This document shows positions 46,288 to 55,845 of a stretch of 64,000 nucleotides of DNA, piece after piece. The DNA is taken from the NCBI GenBank assembly GCA_035631875.1, contig DASQHX010000009.1, positions 169,558-233,557 of the forward strand. Reading direction: 5' to 3'. Each line of letters opens with the position of its first letter. Within the stretch, counting starts at the first letter, position 1. The DNA is from Nitrosopumilaceae archaeon (GTDB lineage Archaea > Thermoproteota > Nitrososphaeria > Nitrososphaerales > Nitrosopumilaceae). A model generated the notes under the pieces. The model did no database searches and was not told the DNA's origin. It saw only the letters and a list, made by a program, of their open reading frames with translations. A program made the position numbers and the translations under genes.

Positions 46288-47349
46288 TTGAAATTACTTA
46301 TTGCAGGAGCTAAAACAAAGTTTTTCCATCTTAAGGAATTTGGTGATGCGTTAGAAAGACTAGGTGTTGATTACAAGCTGGTACATGATGTGGATGTTTA
46401 TGATGGATTTCCGAGCAGAAACATTTCACATTGGTTTCAATCAACTACAAAATTTGATAATTTGGTAGAAGAATTCAAGCCTAATGCAGTTTTTGTGGAT
46501 AGACAAAGGCATTTCAGTTTAGCTGTAATCAAGAAAAAAATTCCATTGTTTATGCTTCTTAGAGGCGAATATTGGACAGAAATAAAATGGGCCAAAGAAA
46601 CATTATACAAATCTCCACATAGACGTCTAGCACTCTGGCGATGGCAGAAAATAGCGGAAAAATGTTTTAGTGGAGCTACAGAAATCATCCCAATTTGTAG
46701 ATATCTTGAAACAGTTGTAAAGGAACATTATCCAAACAAACCCACTCATGTGTTACATGGAGGTATAGATGCTTCTCGCTGGTATCCTGTTAATGGAATG
46801 GAGCTAAAACATCCATGTGTTGGATTATTACAAGGAGCATGGATTTGGGGAAAAACCAAAGAAATGCTGACCTTGACAAAAGTATTAGAAGCAATGCCTA
46901 ATGTGACGTTTTATTGGGCAGGAGATGGGCCTTACAGAGATAACGTCCTTGAAACACTCAAAAAATATGATAATTTCAAGTGGTTAGGTCCCTTGGAATA
47001 TCCAGATAAGGTAAGGGAATACCTTGCTGCAATAGATGTTTACGCATTGGTAAGTGGGCTTGACATGTCTCCCCTCACGCTCCAAGAAGCTGCATTAATG
47101 GAAAGACCAGTAGTTGCAACAAATGCAGGAGGAATACCAGAATTAATGGACAATAACAACACGGGATTTCTAGTTGAGAAAGGAGATCATAATGGGTGGA
47201 TACAAAAATTATTTATTCTAATTAATGATAATAAAAAAGCAAAACAAATGGGTACAGCTGGCCGAGATTTTGTTAAAGACAATTTTAGTTGGGATCAAAT
47301 AGCAAAGAAATTCATTACAATACTTGATTCTACTCTTCAAAAATCATAA
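46288..47349 (+). CDS. GT4-family glycosyltransferase
   Basis: The C-terminal domain has FYWAGDGPY, LGPLEYPDKV and LTLQEAALMERPVVATNAGGIPE, the usual donor-binding E-x7-E region of GT4. The N-terminal domain starts with LLIAGAKTKF and has a basic LRGEYWTEIKW segment. The start is TTG. It is 25 bases from the end of the convergent AsnB-like gene. Sugar and acceptor are unknown. Confidence 0.88.
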   Translation: MKLLIAGAKTKFFHLKEFGDALERLGVDYKLVHDVDVYDGFPSRNISHWFQSTTKFDNLVEEFKPNAVFVDRQRHFSLAVIKKKIPLFMLLRGEYWTEIKWAKETLYKSPHRRLALWRWQKIAEKCFSGATEIIPICRYLETVVKEHYPNKPTHVLHGGIDASRWYPVNGMELKHPCVGLLQGAWIWGKTKEMLTLTKVLEAMPNVTFYWAGDGPYRDNVLETLKKYDNFKWLGPLEYPDKVREYLAAIDVYALVSGLDMSPLTLQEAALMERPVVATNAGGIPELMDNNNTGFLVEKGDHNGWIQKLFILINDNKKAKQMGTAGRDFVKDNFSWDQIAKKFITILDSTLQKS

Positions 47350-47374
47350 TTTCTACATTGTGATATCAATACAA

Positions 47375-48601
47375 TCAACCTAGTGTATCATTAGGTTTGA
47401 TTTCTTTAGTAATAAATAACCTAAACCAAACCTCAAAAGCTAATAACCCTAGAAATTTGTTCACATATCTCACGTCTGGATTCTTGTCAAGTTTTTTAAT
47501 ATGTTTTTTTACCCATTCTTTTTTTATCCAGCCTTCTTTTATGATTCTTGCATCAGACAAATAATAATCACATAGTTCACGTCCATGTGAATTCAACAGA
47601 TTGATAGTATTAACTGAGAAACCTTGTTTAGTTTTAAACATCATACTATCACTTACGTATTTTCTAAGAATTTTTCTAAGTAAGATCTTTCCTAGATCTC
47701 TTTTATTGTCATATTTTAATTTGTATGGCAAATGAACTGCATAAGATATCAACTCCTTTGAAAGTATGGGAGATATCGACCGTACTCCAAAATGTTTGTG
47801 AATTTTTGTATAAATTGGAGTCCAGTTGTATAATAGTTTACCATTAAAATCTGCAAGAAAAACTTGCGCTATAGGTGGAAGCGGATTATCAAAATATGGT
47901 TTTAAAGTATCATAGATTTCATTCCAAGAAAAGTGTGCTTTTTTACCAAATAGATCTTCTTGGTCAGGAACCCAATCTCTTTCATGACATTTCAAATATG
48001 CTTTTACTTTCTCAGTTGGAGAAAAACCTGGTTTTATTAAAGACAGGAATTTTTTATATCTAAAAGTATACCCTCCAAAAAGCTCATCCCCGCCATCACC
48101 AGATACTAGAGTCTTTGAAAGGGATTTTGTCTTTTTAACAACATAATACCAATGTAAATCCCAAAAAGGGAGTTTTATTATGCTTAATGCTTTTGGCAAT
48201 TCTTTGAGATAATTTTCTATGTATATGACATGGTGATCTGCTTCAAATTTTTCTGCAATTTTTGCGGCATGTACTGATTCATCAACACTATCAGCAAATT
48301 TAACAGAAATTGCATCAATGGATAGACAGGGACATGTCTTTCTTAGCAAGCTAAGAATCAAAGTAGAATCTATGCCACCACTAAGAGCAATTGCAACTCT
48401 TAGTTTTGAATTATTAAAATTTTTTTTAATAGTATTTCGTATGGTTTTTTCAATATGAGTAGAAGGTTCTCTAACTGGTTTTTCTACAAAATCTTTCCAT
48501 GTTAATTTTGGTAGAAAAGTTTTTTGTGTAGAATCATATCTGAGAGTAAGAGCATTTTTTATAGAATCAGGATTGATGTGGTTAAACTCCCCCACGTCCA
48601 A
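47375..48601 (-). CDS. AsnB-like amidotransferase lacking the glutaminase domain
   Basis: SGGIDS (74-79) is the PP-loop of asparagine synthetase, with SGDGGDELFGGY as the second ATP/substrate block. The N-terminal Cys glutaminase domain of AsnB (about 200 residues) is absent, so it would need free ammonia or a partner. The gene starts by TTG or GTG within the last 20 bases of the upstream dehydrogenase gene. Next to a uronate-making dehydrogenase, amidation of a sugar acid is plausible. Confidence 0.8.
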   Translation of the reverse strand: MDVGEFNHINPDSIKNALTLRYDSTQKTFLPKLTWKDFVEKPVREPSTHIEKTIRNTIKKNFNNSKLRVAIALSGGIDSTLILSLLRKTCPCLSIDAISVKFADSVDESVHAAKIAEKFEADHHVIYIENYLKELPKALSIIKLPFWDLHWYYVVKKTKSLSKTLVSGDGGDELFGGYTFRYKKFLSLIKPGFSPTEKVKAYLKCHERDWVPDQEDLFGKKAHFSWNEIYDTLKPYFDNPLPPIAQVFLADFNGKLLYNWTPIYTKIHKHFGVRSISPILSKELISYAVHLPYKLKYDNKRDLGKILLRKILRKYVSDSMMFKTKQGFSVNTINLLNSHGRELCDYYLSDARIIKEGWIKKEWVKKHIKKLDKNPDVRYVNKFLGLLAFEVWFRLFITKEIKPNDTLG

Positions 48602-49976
48602 TGCCTCTAAAAATTAAGCCAGCTTTTTTTGCGGCATGAATGTCAATTAGTCCTCTAGCATCTACCAGAACTGGAGTTTTCATTTTGGCAGTAAATAATG
48701 TAGGTTCTATACTATGAAATTCTTTATGTGCGGTAGCAATTATTACTGCATCTGCATCTATTATTGCACTTACAAGATCATCTTCAGTCTTATGTGAGAA
48801 TACTTCGGTTGATTTGAAATAAGGATCATAAATTTTTATTTTTGCATCAAGTTGATCTAGTCTTTTTATTATTGCCTCAACAGGGGACAATTGAACATCT
48901 CCTACATTTGGCTTGTAAGATAACCCCAGTACTGCAATTGTACTGCCCTTTACTGATTTGCCAGCTTCATTTAATGCATCAGCTAATAGCTCAACAACAT
49001 GATATGGCATAGATTCGTTAGTCTCTCTAGCTGCTCGAATTATCCTTAACATACCATTATTTTCCATTCCTCGTGCAGAATTTAGAATCTGATATGAGTT
49101 TACAGGTAAACAAGGTCCACCTACTCCTGCTCCTGGATAATGTGTCTCAAAGTTGTATTTTTTATCACATGCTTCTAGCACTTTGATTATATCTATTCCA
49201 AGATTTTCAAATAAAATTGCAAGTTCGTTTACAAATGCAATATTGATGTCACGAAATACATTGGCAGTGAGTTTTGCAGCATTTGCTGTTTTGCAGTCAG
49301 GCATTTTTATCATCTCTACATTAAAAACATGCTTGTATATTTCAGATACAAGATCGGTTGTTCTTGCATCTATGCCACCCACTAGTCGTGGCAATTTTTT
49401 GAAATCATGCATTATTACCCCAGGATTGGCAGTCTCGGGGCATGTAGCTATGCTAAAATCTTTGCCAACTCTTAATTTTTGATCATTGTTTTCAATAATT
49501 GAAATTAATTCATTTTCAACAAATCCCGGCTCAATTGTACTTTCTACCACAATCAGAGAGCCTGGCTTTAGTAATTTGCTAAGGATTTTTACAACCAAAA
49601 TCAATGCAGAGTAATCAGGTACGTTATTTTTATCCATTGGAGTAGGCAATGACAGAATTATAAGATTAGATTTTGGAATTGCTTCGCTAATATCTGCTGT
49701 TGCAGAGAATGTTTTACTTTTAATTACATCTTCAAATATTTTATCAAATTCAGGTTCATCTTTTAATGGATAATTACCAGAATTTATCATTTGAACCAAT
49801 TTGGCATTAATGTCAACTCCAATGGTAGGCAAACCAGAATGTGCAAACGATAGGGCTGTTGGAAGACCAATTCTTCCTATGCCTATTACAGAGACTCGTA
49901 CTTGGCCAGATTTTAGATAATTTCTGATTTCATCAACAGTCAATGAAATTATATTTTTAGAAATTCCTTGACTCAA
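48582..49976 (-). CDS. UDP-N-acetylhexosamine/hexose 6-dehydrogenase family
   Basis: GIGRIGLPTALSFA (32-45) binds NAD, K235 sits in AAKLTANVFRDINIAFVNE, and the catalytic Cys is C289 in GVGGPCLPVN. The three-domain length (464) and the third-domain VLGLSYKPNVGD match WecC/WbpA-type nucleotide-sugar dehydrogenases. It oxidises the 6-hydroxyl to a uronate. The start is TTG. It overlaps the amidotransferase gene by 20 bases and faces the epimerase gene at 50098 across a 121-base gap. Confidence 0.9.
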   Translation of the reverse strand: MSQGISKNIISLTVDEIRNYLKSGQVRVSVIGIGRIGLPTALSFAHSGLPTIGVDINAKLVQMINSGNYPLKDEPEFDKIFEDVIKSKTFSATADISEAIPKSNLIILSLPTPMDKNNVPDYSALILVVKILSKLLKPGSLIVVESTIEPGFVENELISIIENNDQKLRVGKDFSIATCPETANPGVIMHDFKKLPRLVGGIDARTTDLVSEIYKHVFNVEMIKMPDCKTANAAKLTANVFRDINIAFVNELAILFENLGIDIIKVLEACDKKYNFETHYPGAGVGGPCLPVNSYQILNSARGMENNGMLRIIRAARETNESMPYHVVELLADALNEAGKSVKGSTIAVLGLSYKPNVGDVQLSPVEAIIKRLDQLDAKIKIYDPYFKSTEVFSHKTEDDLVSAIIDADAVIIATAHKEFHSIEPTLFTAKMKTPVLVDARGLIDIHAAKKAGLIFRGIGRGGV

Positions 49977-50030
49977 TTTTTCAACTCAGCCCTTTTTTTA
50001 TCATTAACAGAACATGATTGACTTTTCTGA

Positions 50031-50041
50031 GTTTATATAAA
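50031..50041 (+). promoter_or_regulatory. Probable TATA box for the epimerase gene
   Basis: GTTTATATAAA is a strong archaeal TATA match 60 bases before the ATG at 50098. The predicted leader is about 35 bases. Confidence 0.5.
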
Positions 50042-50097
50042 TTTGTGTCTAATTTTGTCTCTCAAAACTTAAAGATGAGACTAGAAAAGCATTCAAT

Positions 50098-51012
50098 ATG
50101 AATTTTATAGTAACTGGCGGGGCAGGATTCATTGGAAGTCACATAGTAGAGCATCTCGTGGAACAGAATCATTCTGTAACGGTAATTGATAATTTCCATA
50201 CTGGTAAGCTAGAAAACTTGGCAAGATTCAGAAATAAAATAGAAATTTTAGATATAGATATTTTAGATTATGAGAAATTGAGAAATGCTGTTAAAAATAC
50301 TGATGGTGTATTCCATGAAGCTGCACTCACTTTGGTACAAGAATCGTTTACAAAACAAAAAGAGTATCATGATGTTAATGTTACAGGTACAGAAAATATC
50401 TTCAAGCTTGCAAAAGAATTTGGTTTCAAGGTTGTCTATGCAAGCAGTTCAAGTGTATATGGTGATACAAAAAAAATTCCAATCAAAGAAGATGTTGAAA
50501 GAAAACCACTTAATCCATATGGGAATACAAAATTAGAAGATGAGTATCTTGCAGAAAAATATTCAAAATTAGGAGTGTTTATCATAGGATTAAGATACTT
50601 TAACGTGTATGGACCAAGACAAAATATTGCTTATGCAGGTGTAATTACAAAATTTTTAGAAAATATTGCAAATGGCAAAGCTCCAATAATTAATGGCGAT
50701 GGTTTGCAAGTAAGAGATTTTGTTCATGTAGGAGATGTTGCAAAAGCAAATCTAATGGCCATGGAAAGCAAAGTGAATTTTGCTTTTGCTAACATAGGAA
50801 CAGGTACAGTACTATCAATTAATGATCTAGCGGATATCATCATAAAAGCGTCAGGTCTTGCCATAAAACCAGTTCATAACCCACCTCTTGAGGGGGATGT
50901 TAAAGATAGTCAAGCAGATGTTAGTTTAACAAAAAAATTACTTGGTTGGAAAGCTGAAATTAAACTTAAAGACTGGTTAAATGAGACAGTCCAGAAAATC
51001 ATGAAAAATTAA
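50098..51012 (+). CDS. NAD-dependent UDP-sugar epimerase (GalE/WbpP-like)
   Basis: TGGAGFIGSHIVEHL, ASSSSVYGD and YGNTKLEDE give the cofactor site, catalytic Ser and Y-x3-K. LRYFNVYGPRQN is typical of UDP-glucose/UDP-GlcNAc 4-epimerases. Length is 304, normal for the archaeal form. A TATA box precedes it. It overlaps the convergent GT4 gene by four bases at its end. Substrate is likely a UDP-hexose or UDP-HexNAc. Confidence 0.85.
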   Translation: MNFIVTGGAGFIGSHIVEHLVEQNHSVTVIDNFHTGKLENLARFRNKIEILDIDILDYEKLRNAVKNTDGVFHEAALTLVQESFTKQKEYHDVNVTGTENIFKLAKEFGFKVVYASSSSVYGDTKKIPIKEDVERKPLNPYGNTKLEDEYLAEKYSKLGVFIIGLRYFNVYGPRQNIAYAGVITKFLENIANGKAPIINGDGLQVRDFVHVGDVAKANLMAMESKVNFAFANIGTGTVLSINDLADIIIKASGLAIKPVHNPPLEGDVKDSQADVSLTKKLLGWKAEIKLKDWLNETVQKIMKN

Positions 51013-51959
51013 TTTTTGAGAAGGGTTTCATAAAAATTAACGTATTTTGGCATCAATACATCACATGTAAAATTTTTTATTAAATATTCGTAACCTGCAT
51101 CAGCTAATTTTTTTGCAAGTTCTTTGTTTTCTAATATTTGATTGATTGCATCAGTCAATTTTTTTGGTTCATTTGGAGGAACAAGAATACCAGTAACGTT
51201 ATTTGTAATAATTTCTGGAACGCCGCCTACATTTGTTGCAACAATTGGAATTCTAAAATAATATGCTTCCTTGATAACTTGTGGAATGCTTTCCATTCTT
51301 GATGGAATTACCAAGAGATCAGATGCTTTTAGTGTCATCATTGCTTCTTTCCATGAAACATCTGTACAATAAACTACTTTTCCTTTGATTTGAGTTTCAA
51401 TGCTTCGAAGTATGTCTATTCCTTTTTCAAAACTGTCTCTGCCAACATATGCTATTTGATTTTCAATTTTTGGAAGATCTGGAATGTCTTTGAATAATGA
51501 TACATCAAGAGGAGCAGGTAAATATTCAAAGTCAAATCCTAATTTTTCTTTGTATGCTTTTTGTACTGCTTTTGAATCAGTAGTAATTTTATCTGGCCAC
51601 TTTAGCATGTTTGGTTCTGCAATATCTACCATTTTTTTTGTTGTAGTTGAATGAATTTTTCCTACTTGATCAGCATAAACTCCATGCACAGACAAAACTT
51701 TCTTTTTTGCCTTTGTGGCGCGCATAGCAAATGCTGACGGCACATTAAATGCGTGAACAATATCATATTTTTCTTTATCCATTTTTGCTTTTAGCGTGCT
51801 CAATAGTGCAAAGCTTGGATTCTTCAAATTTTTAATTGGTATGTGAGGTGCATGCATCAATTTCACATCAAATCCTTGTTCTTTCAGTTTTCTAGCAATT
51901 CTAGCAGCATGTCCTCCTATGCCACCAGTATATCTTGGGGCAATAAACAAAATTTTCAT
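51009..51959 (-). CDS. GT4-family glycosyltransferase
   Basis: IAPRYTGGIGGHAARIAR near the N-terminus is the GT4 glycine loop, and ASDLLVIPSRMESIPQVIKEAYYFRIPIVATNVGGVPE the donor site. The whole protein is 316 residues, compact for the family. No membrane segment is obvious. It is the last surface-glycan gene before the conserved core genes that begin at 52068. Confidence 0.88.
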   Translation of the reverse strand: MKILFIAPRYTGGIGGHAARIARKLKEQGFDVKLMHAPHIPIKNLKNPSFALLSTLKAKMDKEKYDIVHAFNVPSAFAMRATKAKKKVLSVHGVYADQVGKIHSTTTKKMVDIAEPNMLKWPDKITTDSKAVQKAYKEKLGFDFEYLPAPLDVSLFKDIPDLPKIENQIAYVGRDSFEKGIDILRSIETQIKGKVVYCTDVSWKEAMMTLKASDLLVIPSRMESIPQVIKEAYYFRIPIVATNVGGVPEIITNNVTGILVPPNEPKKLTDAINQILENKELAKKLADAGYEYLIKNFTCDVLMPKYVNFYETLLKN

Positions 51960-52067
51960 TTATACATCATCAATTTTTCAACTCAATGTATTACCCTACA
52001 AAGCAGTTTATAGTATTTTTGTGGTTTAGAATTAAATCGATTAAATATTTTTCAAAGGTTAAAGGAT

Positions 52068-53732
52068 TTACATTAAAGCTTGTGAAGATTCGTGGAACAT
52101 TTGGCTTTTTGCACAGCCTGCAGCAAGTTCATCGCCTGATCCTCTTCGCATGATTCCCCTATAGAGACCATCTTCTAGTTTTGCTCCAACTCGTTGTTCC
52201 CATTCCTCTACTGATGTAGAATATTTCTTTTGGATTCTATCTCTATACCACTCTGGTATTACATTAAATGCACAGAATGGAATTATTCTAAGATCTGGTG
52301 TTACGTAGTGAATGTCACATCTTTGCAGTCTTTCAAGATCTTCGTTATACTTGTCTTGGAAATGCATCATGCCTAAGAAGAGTCCTTTGACATGCCATGA
52401 ACCTACAGAATCAAATGATCTTTTCATCAATATATTACTAAACATCTTTGCTAGATCAAGGCCTGCTGGTTGTTTCTTCTTGTCTACAAAGCTTGAGAGT
52501 TTTTTTACAACCTCTAGCATTGTAAAGTATTTGTTTTTGCCAGAACGAATTTCGTCTGCCTTGTCTTCAAAGAGTTCTAACATTCCTTGAATATCTGCAA
52601 ATTTTGTTAGTGGAACGAATTTTTTGGTATCTTGGTCTTCAAAGATGTAAGTACCAGCACCACATGCAAAGTGAATTGATAATTCGTATTTTGGTTTACT
52701 TGAAAATGCTTCAATAACGTTTGTCAGCGGCATACAGCTTGGGACTGGGAACCAGTCATCAACTGTTACTTCAGCTCCTGTTTGCTCTTCGATTCTTTGT
52801 ATGCAATCAGGAATTGTGATTCTGTATTTCTCACGTTCTTTCTTGCCCATTCTTCCTGTCAATGAAACTGGCTGGAAGTTTACTGCGTGTACAACATCAA
52901 GATTCTTTTGTGCATATCTAATAATGCCACCTAGTTCATGATCATTAATTGATTTGATAACTGTTGGAACAAAGACAACTGTAGTTCCTGTCTTTCTTGC
53001 ACTTTCTAATGCATATGGAACTTCCCAGTGATTCTTTGGATTTGTTCTTGGAGTTACACCGTCAAAACTTAGATAAAGATTATTGACACCTGCTAGTCTT
53101 ACTTCTCGCATTGCTTCTGGATCTAAAGCAAATCTAATTCCGTTTGTATTCATTTGAATATGGTCAACACCTTCTTGTTTCATTATTTTTATAACATCAA
53201 CAATGTCTTCTCGTAACATTGGTTCTCCTCCAGTAATTTGCATAGAGTTTCCTGGAATTGGTCTTTCTGCTCTTAACGTCTTCATCATTGCTCGTACTTG
53301 ATCTTGTGAAGGTTCATACATGTATGCGCCTTCAAGACCTTTCTTTACATAGAAAAAGCAATACCAACATGTCAGATCACATCTGTTTGTTACTATCATG
53401 TTTGCCAGTCCAGTGTGTGACAAGTGATTCGAACATAAACCACAGTTGTTTGGACATGAACATTTGTCAATCATTACGTTTGGAGCATGAGCACCTTTTC
53501 CATCCATCCAGTAAGTACTAAATTTCTTGTACATATCATAAGAACCAAAATAGAGTTCTTCGCATTCACCATGCGTTGGACAGGTTTTTGTCATGAATAC
53601 CTTACTGTCTCTCTCAAAGACTTCTGCATCAAGTATCATGTTACAGTCTGGACAGATACTTTGAGTAAATCTTATCGTGGCCTTTTTTCCTAATGTAGGT
53701 ACCTTCTGGTTGGATATCTGTATCAGTTCCAT
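52068..53732 (-). CDS. tes: Radical SAM tetraether lipid synthase-like enzyme
   Basis: Four Cys-rich clusters are seen: CPDC (27-30), CPTHGEC (51-57), CSCPNNCGLC (91-100), and the radical SAM motif C118-x3-C122-x2-C125. This layout and the text QITGGEPMLREDI match the Tes family (MJ0619-like). Tes joins the phytanyl tails of archaeol lipids to form membrane-spanning tetraethers (GDGT). Length (554) fits the family. It shares a 148-base divergent promoter region with a TrmB regulator. Paralogues with other C-C coupling roles exist, so the exact role is inferred. Confidence 0.82.
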   Translation of the reverse strand: MELIQISNQKVPTLGKKATIRFTQSICPDCNMILDAEVFERDSKVFMTKTCPTHGECEELYFGSYDMYKKFSTYWMDGKGAHAPNVMIDKCSCPNNCGLCSNHLSHTGLANMIVTNRCDLTCWYCFFYVKKGLEGAYMYEPSQDQVRAMMKTLRAERPIPGNSMQITGGEPMLREDIVDVIKIMKQEGVDHIQMNTNGIRFALDPEAMREVRLAGVNNLYLSFDGVTPRTNPKNHWEVPYALESARKTGTTVVFVPTVIKSINDHELGGIIRYAQKNLDVVHAVNFQPVSLTGRMGKKEREKYRITIPDCIQRIEEQTGAEVTVDDWFPVPSCMPLTNVIEAFSSKPKYELSIHFACGAGTYIFEDQDTKKFVPLTKFADIQGMLELFEDKADEIRSGKNKYFTMLEVVKKLSSFVDKKKQPAGLDLAKMFSNILMKRSFDSVGSWHVKGLFLGMMHFQDKYNEDLERLQRCDIHYVTPDLRIIPFCAFNVIPEWYRDRIQKKYSTSVEEWEQRVGAKLEDGLYRGIMRRGSGDELAAGCAKSQMFHESSQALM

Positions 53733-53847
53733 GCTTAACTACGCATTTCTAAAATTAGTATTTAATCAATTTCCTACTATACACCAGATGAATTGGTAGA
53801 GAGTCATATCTTGTATGAGAAACCTAGGCACACCCAGCCATAATTGA

Positions 53848-53858
53848 CATATATAACA
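53848..53858 (+). promoter_or_regulatory. Probable TATA box for the TrmB-like gene
   Basis: CATATATAAC is centred 28 bases before the ATG at 53881, so the message is probably leaderless. The element lies in the gap shared with the divergent tes gene. Confidence 0.55.
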
Positions 53859-53880
53859 AATATTCTCGAATGATCAATAG

Positions 53881-54645
53881 ATGAGTCTTTCAGATAAGAC
53901 ACGTAAAGCACTTGAAAAGATTGGTCTTACAAGTTATGAGATAAAGGTATACTCTGCCTTATTGAAAACAGGTCAGATAAATGCCTCTGATCTAAGTCAG
54001 AAATCAAGTGTTCCATATTCAAAGATATACGAAGTTTTGGGCACATTAGAAGAAAAAGGATGGATTGGTTCTGATGATTCTAGACCTACACAGTATTTTG
54101 CAAAGCCACCTACAACTGCTATAGAGACTTCACGACAAAATTTTGAATCTGATTTTAAAAACAACGAGTCTATTATTTTAAAAGAACTCACACCACTTTA
54201 CGAACAAAGTGGCACAAGTGAAAGACCTGATATTTGGGTTCTTTCTGGAGTAGTAAATATTGCTTCTAAAATTTTAGAGATGGTAGATTCGTGCAGAAAC
54301 GAAGTATTGATTGCAATACCAAAGGTTGCAGAAAATCTAGCAAAGGAGGCATTACCAAAACTCAGATCATTGCACGACAAAGGAGTTGAAATAACAATAT
54401 TAGTTTCCGAAGATGTTGATTCTGAAACTCTCAAATCTTTGTCAAGAGTAGCCAAAGTAAAGGTGAAAAAGGGACTCTTTGGAGGTGGAATAATATCAGA
54501 TAAGAGATATGTTGTAATATTACTTGGAGAAGATCTTGGTGCCTCTGCAGAAGCAGTTGCAATCTGGGCTGATCATTCAGGTTTAGCTGGTTTTGCGCGC
54601 GAATATTTTGAATATTTATTAAAAGAATCAAAAGACGTAAAGTAA
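53881..54645 (+). CDS. TrmB-family transcriptional regulator
   Basis: Residues 1-75 form a winged helix (LTSYEIKVYSALLKTGQINASDLS ... YSKIYEVLGTLEEKGWI), the TrmB DNA-binding domain. The rest (about 110-254) resembles the effector domain with PLD-like features. Family members sense sugars or other small molecules. The gene is divergent from tes and followed 20 bases later by a DtxR-like regulator. Control of tes is possible but only a guess from position. Confidence 0.85.
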   Translation: MSLSDKTRKALEKIGLTSYEIKVYSALLKTGQINASDLSQKSSVPYSKIYEVLGTLEEKGWIGSDDSRPTQYFAKPPTTAIETSRQNFESDFKNNESIILKELTPLYEQSGTSERPDIWVLSGVVNIASKILEMVDSCRNEVLIAIPKVAENLAKEALPKLRSLHDKGVEITILVSEDVDSETLKSLSRVAKVKVKKGLFGGGIISDKRYVVILLGEDLGASAEAVAIWADHSGLAGFAREYFEYLLKESKDVK

Positions 54646-54665
54646 AGTATCGGTGATAATATAAT

Positions 54666-55106
54666 ATGAAAAAAGACGAAGTACTATTTGTTGGTACTGC
54701 AGAAGCAGAACATGTAGAAATGTACCTAAAAGCTATATGGCATATCAAAGAAAGTGGAGATCCTGTAAAGATAAGCACCATTTCTAAGATGTTAAACGTT
54801 AGGCAGCCAAGTGTTGTGCAAATGTTAAAAAAACTAAATGAATCAAAGCTTGTAAATTATAACAAAACTGGAGTATCTCTTACCAAAAGTGGCGAACAGG
54901 TAGGTACTAACATGATGCGAAATAGTAGATTGCTTGAAGTGTTGATGGACAGTGCACTTAAGGTAGATATTGACGAAGAGATGGTTTGCGGAATTGAACA
55001 TCACATGAATGAACAATTCACAGATGCTCTTTGTACTATGTTAAAACATCCAAGACAATGTCCACATGCACACGATATTCCACGTGGTAAATGCTGTAAA
55101 AATTAA
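54666..55106 (+). CDS. DtxR/MntR-family metal-dependent regulator
   Basis: VEMYLKAIWHIKES and VRQPSVVQMLKKLNESKLVNY make the winged-helix DNA-binding domain of DtxR-type repressors. The dimer/metal region follows with E and H residues in GIEHHMNEQF. The C-terminus CPHAHDIPRGKCC is Cys-rich. At 146 residues there is no SH3-like third domain. It likely controls iron or manganese uptake genes elsewhere. It sits 20 bases after the TrmB gene. Confidence 0.88.
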   Translation: MKKDEVLFVGTAEAEHVEMYLKAIWHIKESGDPVKISTISKMLNVRQPSVVQMLKKLNESKLVNYNKTGVSLTKSGEQVGTNMMRNSRLLEVLMDSALKVDIDEEMVCGIEHHMNEQFTDALCTMLKHPRQCPHAHDIPRGKCCKN

Positions 55107-55146
55107 TTTTGAAACAAGTTATATCACAGTATAAGTTTGTAATATC

Positions 55147-55302
55147 ATGACCTGCTTCTGTGGATGCGAGACTTATGTAAAAGATGTTAATGGCTTTAAG
55201 GTTGGATGTGTAAAGTGCGATCATGGTCCTCAAAACCATGAAGAGAGTTTCAAGCTAAAATCAAACCTAGAAGATAGTCAAAAGCGCGGTTCTCTTTCAT
55301 AA
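55147..55302 (+). CDS. Small Cys-rich protein (51 residues)
   Basis: ATG at 55147 opens a 51-residue frame starting MTCFCGCE, with CVKC near residue 23. C3, C5, C7 and the later CxxC could bind a metal. The rest is polar. It lies 40 bases downstream of the DtxR-type gene on the same strand and may be co-transcribed. No family recognised. A protein of this size and composition may help sense or store metal. Confidence 0.55.
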   Translation: MTCFCGCETYVKDVNGFKVGCVKCDHGPQNHEESFKLKSNLEDSQKRGSLS

Positions 55303-55722
55303 TCATTCTCCAATTAATTTAACAAGCACTCTTTTTTGATCTTTTTCCGTCAAACTCTCCATAGAAAATTTGTTCCCAAGGTCCAAAGTCAAGTTTTTCC
55401 TTTTGTTATTGCTATAACAACCTCTCTTCCCATGATCTGTCGTTTTAAATGCGCATCAGCATTGTCTTCACCTGTTCTGTTGTGGTGGTATTGATCTATT
55501 GGTTCATGCGGAGCTAGCCGCTCAAGCCATTTTTCATAATCGTGATGTAATCCAGTTTCATTATCATTAATAAACACACTAGATGTTATGCATTGCATTT
55601 ACCAAGCAAAGACCATTCTTGATTCCACTTTTTTGAACAATCTTTTCAACTTGTGATGTTATGTTCATAAATCCCCTTCTTGATGGTGTGTTGAATGTAA
55701 GATATTCTGTAACCGAATTCAT
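55303..55722 (-). pseudogene. yjbQ: YjbQ/UPF0047 family gene broken by frameshifts
   Basis: Reading from an ATG at 55722, the product starts MNSVTEYLTF and runs to LVNAMH. The family sequence resumes in another frame as [19 protein letters not shown] and KGK, then in a third as [19 protein letters not shown] last shift is needed to read RVLVKLIGE before a TGA at 55303. Three frame changes near short A-runs or an ATGCATA stretch interrupt it. Intact members are 130-140 residue YjbQ proteins, linked to thiamine-phosphate-like chemistry. It is either a true pseudogene or a site of assembly errors. Confidence 0.7.
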
Positions 55723-55845
55723 TATCAATCATAATGTATATTTATGATAAATATTTAGTGCAGGCTCAGAACTCAAGATCCTTCTCATCAAATCAAAGGG
55801 ATTTGGTCATCAACGCCTGCAGTATATAATTTTCATTGTTCCTAA

